A stretch of DNA of 64,000 nucleotides from RUG14223 sp051881075 (GCA_051881075.1 JBJEPE010000092.1:142016-206015); one strand, 5' to 3'. Shown: positions 17,807 to 27,193, counted from the stretch's first letter. Numbers and translations are program-made. Notes: generated from the sequence alone by a model not told the origin.

Positions 17807-18358
17807 ATGTGCCTTGGCAAAAGTAAATGTAAAATATTAAAGGAAATTCGCCAAAAAATAGCCGATGAAAACGATATACCGTACATAACAAGCGAATGTA
17901 CACATAAGGGAGATTGTTTGGGTACCTGCCCTAAATGCGAACAGGAGCTTCAATATTTAGAAAAAGAGCTTAAACACCGTAATACATCCGGTGAAAAGGT
18001 AGTTATTTCTGCCCATGCATTATCCGTTGACACCGTTGCAAGCGGATGTGATGCCGTTGACACATTGAATGATAATAATTTTATGACAGGTATAGTATCG
18101 GCACCGGCACCCTCAGAATATAAAAAAGACAATACTTATGGTATGGCAGGTATGGCACTGGCATACTCAGAACATAATAAAAAAAATAATACCAACGAAA
18201 ATTCCGACAACGATTTTGATTCCAATATAATTGAGCTTGCGGGAGATGTGGCATATAATCTGCCTGATAATTTCACAGATGAAAAAAGCACTGACAGTGA
18301 CAACAGCTGTGACGGTGATTCCTTAGATGATAACTGTTCATCTGATGACTTGCAATAA
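17807..18358 (+). CDS. Small Cys-rich protein, copy 1 (radical SAM partner family)
   Basis: A 183-residue protein of a family I recall only as a neighbour of short radical SAM proteins in related Clostridia; no function is known to me. The N-terminal domain (1-60) has Cys2, Cys8 and the cluster ECTHKGDCLGTCPKCE (Cys31, 37, 41, 44), which could bind metal or act as a recognition domain. It is followed by a Glu/Lys helix. A short semi-hydrophobic stretch ends in ASGC, resembling a lipobox but far from the N-terminus. An acidic, Asn/Asp-rich region leads to the tail DNSCDGDSLDDNCSSDD. Relative to copy 2 at 18622, His and Asp interrupt its hydrophobic stretch (SAHALSVDTV against SALALSVATT). The downstream enzyme remnant suggests this copy is decaying. 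Confidence 0.75.
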   Translation: MCLGKSKCKILKEIRQKIADENDIPYITSECTHKGDCLGTCPKCEQELQYLEKELKHRNTSGEKVVISAHALSVDTVASGCDAVDTLNDNNFMTGIVSAPAPSEYKKDNTYGMAGMALAYSEHNKKNNTNENSDNDFDSNIIELAGDVAYNLPDNFTDEKSTDSDNSCDGDSLDDNCSSDDLQ

Positions 18359-18412
18359 GGTCTTAAGAATAATGATAAGCGACGGTGACGGAGTTATAAG
18401 TCTGATATAAAC
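18359..18412 (+). pseudogene. Remnant of the 5' end of a radical SAM gene
   Basis: Sequence after copy 1 matches the start of the intact radical SAM gene at 18904. AAGAATAATGATAAG corresponds to ATGAATAATGATAAG, and GCGACGGTGACGGAG follows directly. The 44 bases between the two ATGATAAG repeats (18911-18918 and 18955-18962 in the intact gene) are missing, with one repeat retained. The start codon is changed to AAG and the frame is broken. The remaining match ends near 18412. Confidence 0.8.
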
Positions 18413-18521
18413 CTTGCCGATAAATAAAAATATATTTGTTATTATGGTAGTACTTACACGACAGTTAGCATTTTATAGATAATTTCTGCTTAACGGTCGT
18501 ATATTATACTTATCTGTAATC

Positions 18522-18621
18522 NNNNNNNNNNNNNNNNNNNNNNNNNNNNNNNNNNNNNNNNNNNNNNNNNNNNNNNNNNNNNNNNNNNNNNNNNNNNNNN
18601 NNNNNNNNNNNNNNNNNNNNN
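18522..18621. other. Assembly gap (100 N)
   Basis: The gap falls between the two copies of the Cys-rich protein gene and removes the 5' part of copy 2. The flanks 17995-18050 and 18622-18680 are similar, so the break was probably caused by the duplication. Confidence 0.95.
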
Positions 18622-18907
18622 AAAGGTGGTTGTTTCTGCACTTGCATTATCCGTTGCTACGACAGCAAGCGGATGTAATATGATTGAAAACCTTCTGGAA
18701 AAAGAACTGGAAAATAACAGAATGACAGGTGCTATACAGGCAATTCCCGGTGATGATTACAGCTCTGTATCTGAGGCTGAAAACGATAAAAAATATGGTC
18801 TGTTTGATAGCTTCACAAATAAAGAAACAAATAGCCGTGACAACAGCTGTGACGATGATTCCTTAGATGATAGCTGTTCATCTGATGTTGTTGATATAGC
18901 CTTATGA
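18622..18907 (+). CDS. Small Cys-rich protein, copy 2 (5' end in gap)
   Basis: Only the C-terminal 94 residues are visible because the start lies in the assembly gap. The frame enters with a lysine codon at 18623. It shows the hydrophobic stretch SALALSVATTASGC, an acidic middle and the tail DNSCDDDSLDDSCSSD, which is nearly identical to copy 1 in protein and DNA. The TGA stop overlaps the ATG of the radical SAM gene (ATGA at 18904-18907), so the two are translationally coupled and probably form one functional unit. The N-terminal Cys cluster seen in copy 1 presumably lies in the gap. It could be a RiPP-like precursor, a redox or metal protein, or a membrane-tethered substrate; none is proven. 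Confidence 0.75.
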
Positions 18908-19524
18908 ATAATGATAAGATATTATATCCGCTTATATGCGTTTCACGCATACGCATGATAAGCGACGGTGACGGAGTGACAAGCCTGATAGCAGGAAAGG
19001 GCTGTCCCCTTAAGTGTAAATGGTGCATAAACAAGAAGGTTTTAGAAACCGCACCGATTGAATATGTAACGGCACAACAATTATATGACAAAGTAAAGAT
19101 TGATGACCTGTACTTTTGCGCTACAGGCGGCGGTGTAACCTTTGGCGGTGGCGAGTCGCTTATTCATGCTAACTTTATTTCCGAATTTAGAAAAATAGTC
19201 GGCAACAGGTGGAAAATCCATGCCGAAACCAGTCTGAATGTACCGCAAAGGCTGGTTGAATCTGCGGCAAAGTCGGTTGATAGCTTTATAATAGATATAA
19301 AAGACATGAACCCCGATATTTACCGTAGCTATACAGGCGGTGATAATGACATTGTTATAAGAAATCTTGAACTTCTAATAAAGTTGGTTGGCACGGACAG
19401 GCTTAAGGTACGTGTACCGCTTATACCTGAATATAACACCGATATTGACCAAAAGGCAAGTGTAGAACAGCTTAAAAATATGGGAATAACCAATATTGAG
19501 GTATTTGACTACATTATAAAATAG
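18904..19524 (+). CDS. Short radical SAM / 4Fe-4S protein, glycyl-radical-activase-like
   Basis: A 206-residue protein with the radical SAM cluster motif C34-x3-C38-x2-C41 (GCPLKCKWC). GGGVTFGGGES near residue 80 is equivalent to the GGE S-adenosylmethionine-binding motif of pyruvate formate-lyase activases, and later strands (HAETSLNV, DSFIIDIKDM) fit the same fold. It lacks the ferredoxin insert of large activases, and no glycyl-radical enzyme lies nearby. It overlaps the Cys-rich gene by the ATGA junction, so that protein is the obvious substrate or partner. A strong terminator ends the unit. The fold is confident; the reaction (peptide modification, activation or an electron-transfer role) is unknown. 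Confidence 0.85.
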   Translation: MNNDKILYPLICVSRIRMISDGDGVTSLIAGKGCPLKCKWCINKKVLETAPIEYVTAQQLYDKVKIDDLYFCATGGGVTFGGGESLIHANFISEFRKIVGNRWKIHAETSLNVPQRLVESAAKSVDSFIIDIKDMNPDIYRSYTGGDNDIVIRNLELLIKLVGTDRLKVRVPLIPEYNTDIDQKASVEQLKNMGITNIEVFDYIIK

Positions 19525-19553
19525 CCTTACTATATGCTTTTGATATTATTATA

Positions 19554-19588
19554 CCCCTTACTCAGAATACTGAGTAAGGGGTAGTTTT
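19554..19588 (+). terminator. Terminator of the radical SAM unit
   Basis: A perfect 12-bp stem, CCCCTTACTCAG with CTGAGTAAGGGG, has a 4-base loop followed by TAGTTTTT. Confidence 0.9.
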
Positions 19589-19620
19589 TATTATGTATTA
19601 ACTTTTCATTTAAACAGCAA

Positions 19621-21600
19621 TTATACTGTTGCCTCTTCTACGTACATTGTCATAGTTACGCCCTTAAATGCGCTTGTTATGTTATTACTGCTTACTGCCC
19701 TTACGGTGTATATATACTGTACATCCGGCTCTGCGGTTTCATCCATATATACTACGTTATTTCCTTCCTCGGTAGCAATAACACTCCATGAGCCGCCGGC
19801 TACCTTGCGGTAAATCTTGTAGGTTGCTGCTCCGTCTATCTTATTCCACTGTAAGAATACGGTTTTGTCCTGCTGTTGCTGTGCTGTTACAACAGGTGTA
19901 GCAGGCTTTGCTACGCAGGATTTACCGTTCTTAAGGTATGAGCTTTTTACTTGTTTACCGTCAATAGTCTTATATGAACGCATTGTATAGTAATATGTTG
20001 TACCGCATTCGGCTGTTGTATCGGTATATGTAACCGTAGTACCGCTCTTAATGGTCTTTATTGCTTTCCAGCCTGTATCATCGCTGTTTAATGAGCGATA
20101 AATTATATATCCGTCAGCCTGTCCTACCTGCGTCCATGAAAGCTTTATTGAATTATAGCCTACTGACGCAAGTGTAAATGTAGGTGTAACCGCAGTAGCC
20201 TTACCCAATGTACCGGCCGTGTAATATGTGCTTGTGTAATTTTTTCCGTTAATCGTCACATATGCCCTGATAGTATAATAATATTCGGTATTATACTTGG
20301 CTGTCTTATCTACATATGCGGTTGTATTGCCATTAGTTATATTTTTAATCTTAGACCAGCTACCCGATTTAACCTTTCTATAAATAAGATATCCGTCAAC
20401 ACCGGCTTTTTTATTCCACTTAAGGCTGATTTGGTTATAACCTGTAGCTGTTGCCGAGCTTATCTTAGGCGCTGTAATTGTTGTCTTACCTGCTGTACCG
20501 GGGCTTACATATTTGCTGTAAACATTTTTGCCGTCTACAGTAGTATAAGCCTTAACGGTGTAGTAGTACTGTGTACCCGGAACGGCTGTTTCGTCCGTAT
20601 ATGTTACAGTAGCACCGTCTTTAATTACGGCAAGTGTTGCAAAACCTGTAGACTTACTGGTTGAACGGTAAATTCTGTAGCCGCTTGCACCGTTAATCTT
20701 ATTCCATGTAAGTGCTATCTGCTTTGCACCCTTTACGCTGGCACTGCTAATCTTAGGTGTAGTCGGAATAGGTGTTCCGGCAACACCTGTCTTTTCATAG
20801 CTGCCGAATATCTTTTCACCGTTTACACTTACAAATGTTCTTACTGTGTAGTAATATGTCTTACCTGTTGTAAGGTTAGAATTCTTATAAGATACTGTTG
20901 TACCGTCGGTTACATCGGCTACCTTAGTCCAACCGCCGGTTGCTGTCTCTGAACGGTAAATTCTATATCCGCTTGCCTCTGATATTGCGCTCCATGCTAT
21001 CTTCACGCTGTTATAGCCGTTTGACTTAACTGATGTTATCTTTGTTGCGGTAGGTACTGTATTACCTCCTACACCTTTATTATATTTGCTGTATACATTA
21101 CCTGATGTAGTCTTCCAATAAGCCTTTATCGTGTAGTAGTATGTAGCACCGCATTCTGTTATTCTATCTGTATATGTTACTGTATCCGGGTTAGTTATAG
21201 TAGTTACCTTTGACCAGCCTGAATCTGCCTTTAGTGATCTGTAAATAACATAACCGTCACAGTCGCTTACCTTGCCCCATGTAACCTTAAGGGTATTGTA
21301 TGTTATGCCTGCTACCTTGCTTATCTTAGGTGTTGCCGGAATAAGCACTGCTGCCTTACCGTCATTATGCTTACTTATTACATTACCTCTGATAGCTGTT
21401 ATAGTATAGTAGTAGGTCTTACCTTCTGTTAAGCCTGTATCCGTATATGTCAGATTCTCAGCACTCAATGTTTTGACGGTCGTCCAACCGGAGGTTGCAC
21501 TTGTTGATGAGCGGTATATTCTGTACTTTTCGGCACCGTCTATAGCGCTCCATTTAAGTACCACGTTGGTCCTCTTGCTTACCTTAACTGTTGAGAATGA
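19621..21600 (-). repeat. Seven-FN3 C-terminal cassette, copy A
   Basis: About 1.98 kb encoding seven FN3 domains in the same order as 27232-29200. Examples are RTNVVLKW, VSDCDGYVIYRSL, AKQIALTW, VGQADGYIIYRSLN and the terminal DKTVFLQWNKIDGA. Protein similarity is high and the DNA is clearly related but diverged. Confidence 0.85.
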
Positions 21601-24600
21601 AGGGGTTGAAGGAAGAACCTGAACGCTCTTTACGGTTGATTCGTCGCCCGGGAATTGCTTATTACCTACAATGTTGTATGCGCATACCTTATACTTATAT
21701 GTGCTGCCGCATACCAGATCCGTTTCGGTATATGTAGTGTTGTCTACACCCTTAACGTCATCTATCATAGCAAAGCTTGCGCCATTTATCGCACGGTAAA
21801 TCCTGTAACCGTCTGCACCGTTTATTTTGTTCCACTTGATAACTACAGACTTATATCCTGTACATACAAGTGATGTTATACTTGGAGTAGCCAAATGTGT
21901 TGTTATCTCAACAACATTCTTATCCTCTCCTATATAATCACCGTCATTTGTAAATCTCATCGGTAATACGCAGTAATAATACTTAACGTTACAGGTAAGA
22001 GTTTTATCTGTGTATGTAGTATTATCGTTGCCTTTTATTCTTTCTATCTCACTCCAAGTAGTAGATGCACCGTCAAGCGAACGCATAACTACATATCCGT
22101 CTGCGCCTAAAGTACTGTTCCATACAAGGGTAGCGGCATTATAGTCAGCCTGAGTAATACTTGATATAACAGGGCTTTCAAGCAATGTCTTTGCTTCTAC
22201 TGCATTTGAAGGCTCACCCTCAATATAGTACTCATTATATGTAATGGTAGGTACTATTCTGTATAGGTATCTCATACCGGTTTCTGCTGTATCATCGCTG
22301 AATGTAATGGTATCTGACGTACCTACATTTGTGTATTCCTCTTCTGTAATAAGCTTACGCTGAATTATATAAACAACCGGTTGCTCCGATACAGACGCCG
22401 TGTAGGTTAAAGCAACTGTTTCAAAATTATCTGCATTTACATTAGTCAGTACGCATTTACCGGGCATGGTAGTTACACTGCCAAATTCGCCCATGCTACT
22501 TTCAACTACATTACCGTCATCAAGCAGATAAGAGCATATCTTATACTTATATGCTGTACCTTCCTCAAGATCTGTATCTCTGAAGATAAGATAGCTGCTA
22601 TTATTAAGGTCGACAAGCAGATTCCAGTTATTGCCGTCATACTTATAAATTCTGTAGCCTACTACCTCGTTTACCTCATCCCATGTAAGCTTTATCTGAG
22701 TGCTTGACTCAGCAACGGCTGTTCTATTCTCCGGGGCAACAAGCGTTATACCTGCAGAGTATATGTTTGATGGACTGCTCTGTACAGTTCTTCTGTCATA
22801 GTACTCCATAGTGTAGTTTGCAACTACATAAAAATAGTACTGCTTATTTGCTATAAGATTTGTAAACTGATAGGAGTTGCTTATAGCCTTATAGGATGTG
22901 CTGCCTGTTGAGCCGCCCTCTGCATCCGAGATATATACAGTATAATCGGTAGCTCCGTTTACGGCGTCCCACTCAAGCGTTAATGATGTAGATGAATTAA
23001 CGCTGTGTCCTGTTACCTGTGGTGTTGTAAGCACCGGATAAAGTGTAACCTCATTTGACTTTGACGTTGCTATATCGCTTCTGTATGCAAGTACATAATA
23101 TGTATTGCTTGAATTTGTTATAGCCTGATTATCATCATATGTATTAGCCGTACTAGGCGCAACATAAATGCACTCAAAATCACCGCCGTCAACGCTACGG
23201 TAAATCTTGTAGCTTACTACACCGTCAATATTATTCCAAACTATTCTGTTTGTTTTATAGTTTATAGTTTTAGTTGTTGCATTTACAAGAGTCATCGGAT
23301 CAAGCACCGGCTTAACTGTAACGACACTTGAATAATTACCGTACTGCGGGCTATTATTGATATTTCTGTATGCGGCAACACGGTAGTCATATGTTATACC
23401 GGTAACTACATCGGAATCATCATAATACTTAACATCTGTATCAGCTATAGTCTTTATGTCTGCCCAGTCCGAGTCTGCTGTTTTTCTCTGAATAGTATAT
23501 CCGGACGCACCTATCACATAATCCCATTCTATTCTTACTGTATTGTATCTGATGCAGCTGCCTTTAACGTTTTGCGGTACGCCCAATGTAGGTATACCGA
23601 CTATAACTGCGGAGCATCTTGAATACCTTGTTCCGCTCTCATTTCGTGCATAAACTCTGAAGTAGTATTTTGTATTTACATTAAGATTGTGGAGTGTGAA
23701 TGTGGTATCTGTTACGGCATCCTTATATGTTTGCCATGTTCCGTTTGCATCAGCGTTAGCATCTGTTGACCACTGAATATAATATGAGTAAGCTTCGTTT
23801 ACCGCATTCCAATTAACGGTTACAGACTCATAGTCAACGCTGTTGACGGCAAGCACGGGAGCATTCTCAATTATGCTTACTCCCTTTACGGCAGATGCCT
23901 GGGATGATCTTTCGATATATGTTTTTGTATCTTCATCATATGCTCTGTAATGGGCAACTACCTTATATTCAAATTTCTTACCGCTGTCAACGGTGTCGTT
24001 AAGATAATAGGTTTCGGTCTGATTTATCTCGTCCTCTTCAGAGCGTGTACCTATCTCCTCATATGCGCCGCCGTCAATACTTCTGTAAACCGTGTACCAC
24101 GTGGCACCTACTGACTTTTCCCAAATAACGGATGTCTTATTGTATGATGTCATTGTTACGCTTGTTATTACAGGCGGATTAAAGGTAGTTACAATAGTCT
24201 GTTCCGCAATGGTTGGATTAAGGCTTGTTACCAATACCTTAAATGGATTATCTACAAATGCGGTTACCTTAAAGTTATAATCCTGACCTTCAACAAGACC
24301 CGTAACCGTATATGTGTTATCTGTTCCGTTAGAAGCCGTATATATTCTTGTCCACTCTATATCGTCTGACCTTTTGCATTCAATATAATATCCGTCTGCA
24401 TCGTTTACTACAGTCCAGTTAAGTACTGCGGATGTTCCCTGATTGTCTATCTGCAGATTAACGTCTGTACCAAGCAGATTTGTCGGCATATTATGTCTGA
24501 ATGCAGTCACTTTAAACTTATAGCTTGTATCTGTAAGAAGCTTATCTACAGTATAAGCGGTATCTGAACCGTTGACTAACTCACGTGCACGCTGCCATGT

Positions 24601-26910
24601 TTCACCGTTGTCTGTGCTGTAGTCAACATAGTATCCCTCTGCACCCTCTACTACATCCCAGCTTAGAGCAACCGTAACAAGGCCTATACGCTCTGCGGTA
24701 AGATTCTCTACATCCTTAAGTATAGGAGTAAACGGGCCGCAAACAGGACTGTAAACAAATGTAGTACCTGCCGCATTTGATCTTATGGCTCTTACTCTTA
24801 CATAATATTTTGTGAAGGAATCAAGATTTGTTATGGAATAAGATGTCTCAGACCCACTAACCGTTAAGGTTGTTGCGGAGCTCATATCTGAGTTTGTTGA
24901 ATAGTCAATTCTGTAGCTCTCGGCACCCTCAACCGGCCTCCATAAAACTCTTATAGTATTATAATTTATAGCCTTTGCGTCCTCTACATATATATCGCTA
25001 AGAACAGGGTGTACAGTTACCGTATTTTTAGCGTCTCCCGCCTGTGGATTATTATCACTGTCATATCTTATAGCTCTTACACGAATCTCTGTGTCCATAT
25101 CTGTATTAAGACCTGTTACTCTTGCAGATGTAACATCAAAGAAGGTATTATAATGATTCCATGTGCTTTGACCTGCAAGTCTGGTTTCAACATCATAACC
25201 CTCTGCTCCTCTGACAGACTCCCAGTAAATCATAGCAGTATTGTAATTTTCAATATAGTAATCTGTTATAGATGCATCTCCAAGATGAGCTGATGCACCC
25301 ATAGAATCCGAATATGCGCTTGTAAAAGGAAGGTTGTTATTATATACAACAACAGCTACCTTATAGTAATATGTACGGTTTACATCTACTGTATTATCTA
25401 CAAATGAGGTAATACTTGTAGCTGTAGTTCCTATTATCTTATAGTTACTGTTATCGGTTGAGCGCGCAACTATATAGCCGTCACAGTTATTATCCTCTGC
25501 CGCATACCAGCTTACGGTAATTGCGTTATAGTCGGTACCGGTAGCATACTTCAATGTGGTAGGATTAGGATAATGAACATCAGCCACCTCAAATGTAATC
25601 GGCTCTGTATCAGGGTTTTGAACACTTGCAACATATGCTTCTGCCGTACTGCCTGTATTGGCTCTTACTGTAACCCCATTGGTAGCCGCAAATACTTCTG
25701 TGCCGAATGTTGCGTTATTATTTAAAATAAGGAAGGAATTTAAAGCAAGACATCCGTAGAAAACCCTACTTCCAATAGTCGTAGTAGACGCAGGAAAAGC
25801 TATTTGTTCTATGCTTGCACAGCCCCTGAACGCCTCATCACCTACTGTAACAACGGATGAACCCATAACTACATCCTTGAGGTTAGAGCATCCGTAAAAT
25901 GCCTGTTCACCTATAATCTGTACGCTGTTTGCAATACGTACATTCTTAACAGAGGCACCGTAAAATGCCTGTGGACAAATCTCTGTTACGGTGTCCGGTA
26001 TAGTATATGTACCGTCATAAAAGCAAGATATAAGTCTTGTCTGCTCCTTATCAAACAAAGCCTTTCCATCGCAGGAATAGTATGCGTTTTCATCGTCAAA
26101 ATCACAATCTATAGCCAGAGGGCAACGCTTAAACGGATTTACACCGATATATGAAACACTTTTAGGAATATTTATCTTTGTAAGGCTGGAGCATGAAGTA
26201 AACGCATTATCGCCTATACTCTTTACGTTATTTCCCAGTCTGAATTCCTCTACATTCATCAGGCTGTCAAAAGCATATGAACCGATGGTTTCAAGAGAGT
26301 CAGGTAATGTTACTACTCCTGATAAGAACTGCATATGAGTAAATGCACCTGAGCCTAAAGTTTTTAGCTTTTCGTTAAACTTGATCTCGGTTACATAACG
26401 CAACTCATAAAATGCAGAAGTACCTATGCTTACAAGGTTAGCTCCAAGTACTATTTTAGTTGCTTTATGATGGAGCTCTGTATTATTCATAAATGCCCTG
26501 TCAGCTATGGATACAACAGAGTCAGGAATAACTATCTCAGGCAAACCGATACAGTTCATAAAAGCACCGTAGCCGATAGTCTTGATAGTGCCGGGCATTG
26601 TTAAATCTGTTACATAATACAGGTTTGTAAAATTATACTTACCTATAGAAGTAATGCCCTCACTGATAACTATCTTTTTTACATTATATCTGTTTGAATA
26701 CCACGGGGCATATGTGGCTAAATCAAAGTCAGGCATTTCGCCGCTACCCGTTATGGTAAGTGTACCTTCATCGTCAAGCTCATAGGTTATTCCTCCGTCA
26801 AGAGTTCCGTCAAGTATGCCTGCAGCATATGCCGTAGGAACCGCAGAAAACAGACCGATAACCATAAGTAATGATAGTAAAACGGATGTCACTCTCTTCA
26901 ATACATTCAT
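19621..26910 (-). CDS. Giant secreted BspA-type LRR and FN3 repeat protein
   Basis: A 2429-residue surface or secreted protein. Its signal peptide ends AYAAG near residue 30. Residues 30-430 are BspA-type leucine-rich repeats (units such as IGDNAFTSCSSLTKINIPKSV), usually linked to adhesion. From about 450 to the end I count 21 FN3-like domains, each with a core such as YNSVKIAW and SGYRIYRS. No catalytic motif, membrane helix or LPxTG-like sorting signal is visible at the C-terminus (it ends VEEATV), so retention at the cell is unexplained. GAAGGGAAGG precedes the ATG. The last seven FN3 domains closely parallel those of the next giant gene on the same strand. A role in adhesion or substrate binding is inferred. 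Confidence 0.92.
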   Translation of the reverse strand: MNVLKRVTSVLLSLLMVIGLFSAVPTAYAAGILDGTLDGGITYELDDEGTLTITGSGEMPDFDLATYAPWYSNRYNVKKIVISEGITSIGKYNFTNLYYVTDLTMPGTIKTIGYGAFMNCIGLPEIVIPDSVVSIADRAFMNNTELHHKATKIVLGANLVSIGTSAFYELRYVTEIKFNEKLKTLGSGAFTHMQFLSGVVTLPDSLETIGSYAFDSLMNVEEFRLGNNVKSIGDNAFTSCSSLTKINIPKSVSYIGVNPFKRCPLAIDCDFDDENAYYSCDGKALFDKEQTRLISCFYDGTYTIPDTVTEICPQAFYGASVKNVRIANSVQIIGEQAFYGCSNLKDVVMGSSVVTVGDEAFRGCASIEQIAFPASTTTIGSRVFYGCLALNSFLILNNNATFGTEVFAATNGVTVRANTGSTAEAYVASVQNPDTEPITFEVADVHYPNPTTLKYATGTDYNAITVSWYAAEDNNCDGYIVARSTDNSNYKIIGTTATSITSFVDNTVDVNRTYYYKVAVVVYNNNLPFTSAYSDSMGASAHLGDASITDYYIENYNTAMIYWESVRGAEGYDVETRLAGQSTWNHYNTFFDVTSARVTGLNTDMDTEIRVRAIRYDSDNNPQAGDAKNTVTVHPVLSDIYVEDAKAINYNTIRVLWRPVEGAESYRIDYSTNSDMSSATTLTVSGSETSYSITNLDSFTKYYVRVRAIRSNAAGTTFVYSPVCGPFTPILKDVENLTAERIGLVTVALSWDVVEGAEGYYVDYSTDNGETWQRARELVNGSDTAYTVDKLLTDTSYKFKVTAFRHNMPTNLLGTDVNLQIDNQGTSAVLNWTVVNDADGYYIECKRSDDIEWTRIYTASNGTDNTYTVTGLVEGQDYNFKVTAFVDNPFKVLVTSLNPTIAEQTIVTTFNPPVITSVTMTSYNKTSVIWEKSVGATWYTVYRSIDGGAYEEIGTRSEEDEINQTETYYLNDTVDSGKKFEYKVVAHYRAYDEDTKTYIERSSQASAVKGVSIIENAPVLAVNSVDYESVTVNWNAVNEAYSYYIQWSTDANADANGTWQTYKDAVTDTTFTLHNLNVNTKYYFRVYARNESGTRYSRCSAVIVGIPTLGVPQNVKGSCIRYNTVRIEWDYVIGASGYTIQRKTADSDWADIKTIADTDVKYYDDSDVVTGITYDYRVAAYRNINNSPQYGNYSSVVTVKPVLDPMTLVNATTKTINYKTNRIVWNNIDGVVSYKIYRSVDGGDFECIYVAPSTANTYDDNQAITNSSNTYYVLAYRSDIATSKSNEVTLYPVLTTPQVTGHSVNSSTSLTLEWDAVNGATDYTVYISDAEGGSTGSTSYKAISNSYQFTNLIANKQYYFYVVANYTMEYYDRRTVQSSPSNIYSAGITLVAPENRTAVAESSTQIKLTWDEVNEVVGYRIYKYDGNNWNLLVDLNNSSYLIFRDTDLEEGTAYKYKICSYLLDDGNVVESSMGEFGSVTTMPGKCVLTNVNADNFETVALTYTASVSEQPVVYIIQRKLITEEEYTNVGTSDTITFSDDTAETGMRYLYRIVPTITYNEYYIEGEPSNAVEAKTLLESPVISSITQADYNAATLVWNSTLGADGYVVMRSLDGASTTWSEIERIKGNDNTTYTDKTLTCNVKYYYCVLPMRFTNDGDYIGEDKNVVEITTHLATPSITSLVCTGYKSVVIKWNKINGADGYRIYRAINGASFAMIDDVKGVDNTTYTETDLVCGSTYKYKVCAYNIVGNKQFPGDESTVKSVQVLPSTPSFSTVKVSKRTNVVLKWSAIDGAEKYRIYRSSTSATSGWTTVKTLSAENLTYTDTGLTEGKTYYYTITAIRGNVISKHNDGKAAVLIPATPKISKVAGITYNTLKVTWGKVSDCDGYVIYRSLKADSGWSKVTTITNPDTVTYTDRITECGATYYYTIKAYWKTTSGNVYSKYNKGVGGNTVPTATKITSVKSNGYNSVKIAWSAISEASGYRIYRSETATGGWTKVADVTDGTTVSYKNSNLTTGKTYYYTVRTFVSVNGEKIFGSYEKTGVAGTPIPTTPKISSASVKGAKQIALTWNKINGASGYRIYRSTSKSTGFATLAVIKDGATVTYTDETAVPGTQYYYTVKAYTTVDGKNVYSKYVSPGTAGKTTITAPKISSATATGYNQISLKWNKKAGVDGYLIYRKVKSGSWSKIKNITNGNTTAYVDKTAKYNTEYYYTIRAYVTINGKNYTSTYYTAGTLGKATAVTPTFTLASVGYNSIKLSWTQVGQADGYIIYRSLNSDDTGWKAIKTIKSGTTVTYTDTTAECGTTYYYTMRSYKTIDGKQVKSSYLKNGKSCVAKPATPVVTAQQQQDKTVFLQWNKIDGAATYKIYRKVAGGSWSVIATEEGNNVVYMDETAEPDVQYIYTVRAVSSNNITSAFKGVTMTMYVEEATV

Positions 26911-27157
26911 TCTTGATCCTTCCCTTCAAGATATATATGGATTAAAACTTTTAGCCAATGGCTATATGTTTAAAGGCAAAGCAAGCCTTTAATATTGCGA
27001 TAGGTCAAACATCTTAGCAACACCTGATATTGCGTTTAAATAAAATCGCCGACAATTACCGCAATTATATGATTATACAATTATATAATATCAAATTTTG
27101 ATTTTTTTTACAATACTTTTTAGCAAATTAATTTACAAAAAAATGAAAATATATATA
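26911..27157 (-). other. Leader region of the LRR/FN3 gene
   Basis: The 5' region has two small inverted repeats near the gene: TTAAAGGC/GCCTTTAA at 26970-26992 and TAGCC/GGCTA at 26953-26965. AT-rich sequence lies farther up. No convincing -35/-10 pair or known riboswitch is recognised; it could be a structured untranslated leader. Confidence 0.35.
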
Positions 27158-27193
27158 CAAAACGACCCTGCCAAATAAGGCAAAGCCGTTTTG
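27158..27193 (-). terminator. Terminator of the 4109-aa gene
   Basis: CAAAACG...GCC pairs with GGC...CGTTTTG around AAATAA, with a few internal mismatches. It lies about 40 bases after the stop codon. Confidence 0.6.

Noticed and set aside
26911..27060. A cyclic-di-GMP riboswitch in the leader of the LRR/FN3 gene
   Set aside because: The phrase GCAAAGCAAGCC resembles part of the known motif but lies on the wrong strand and without the conserved stems.
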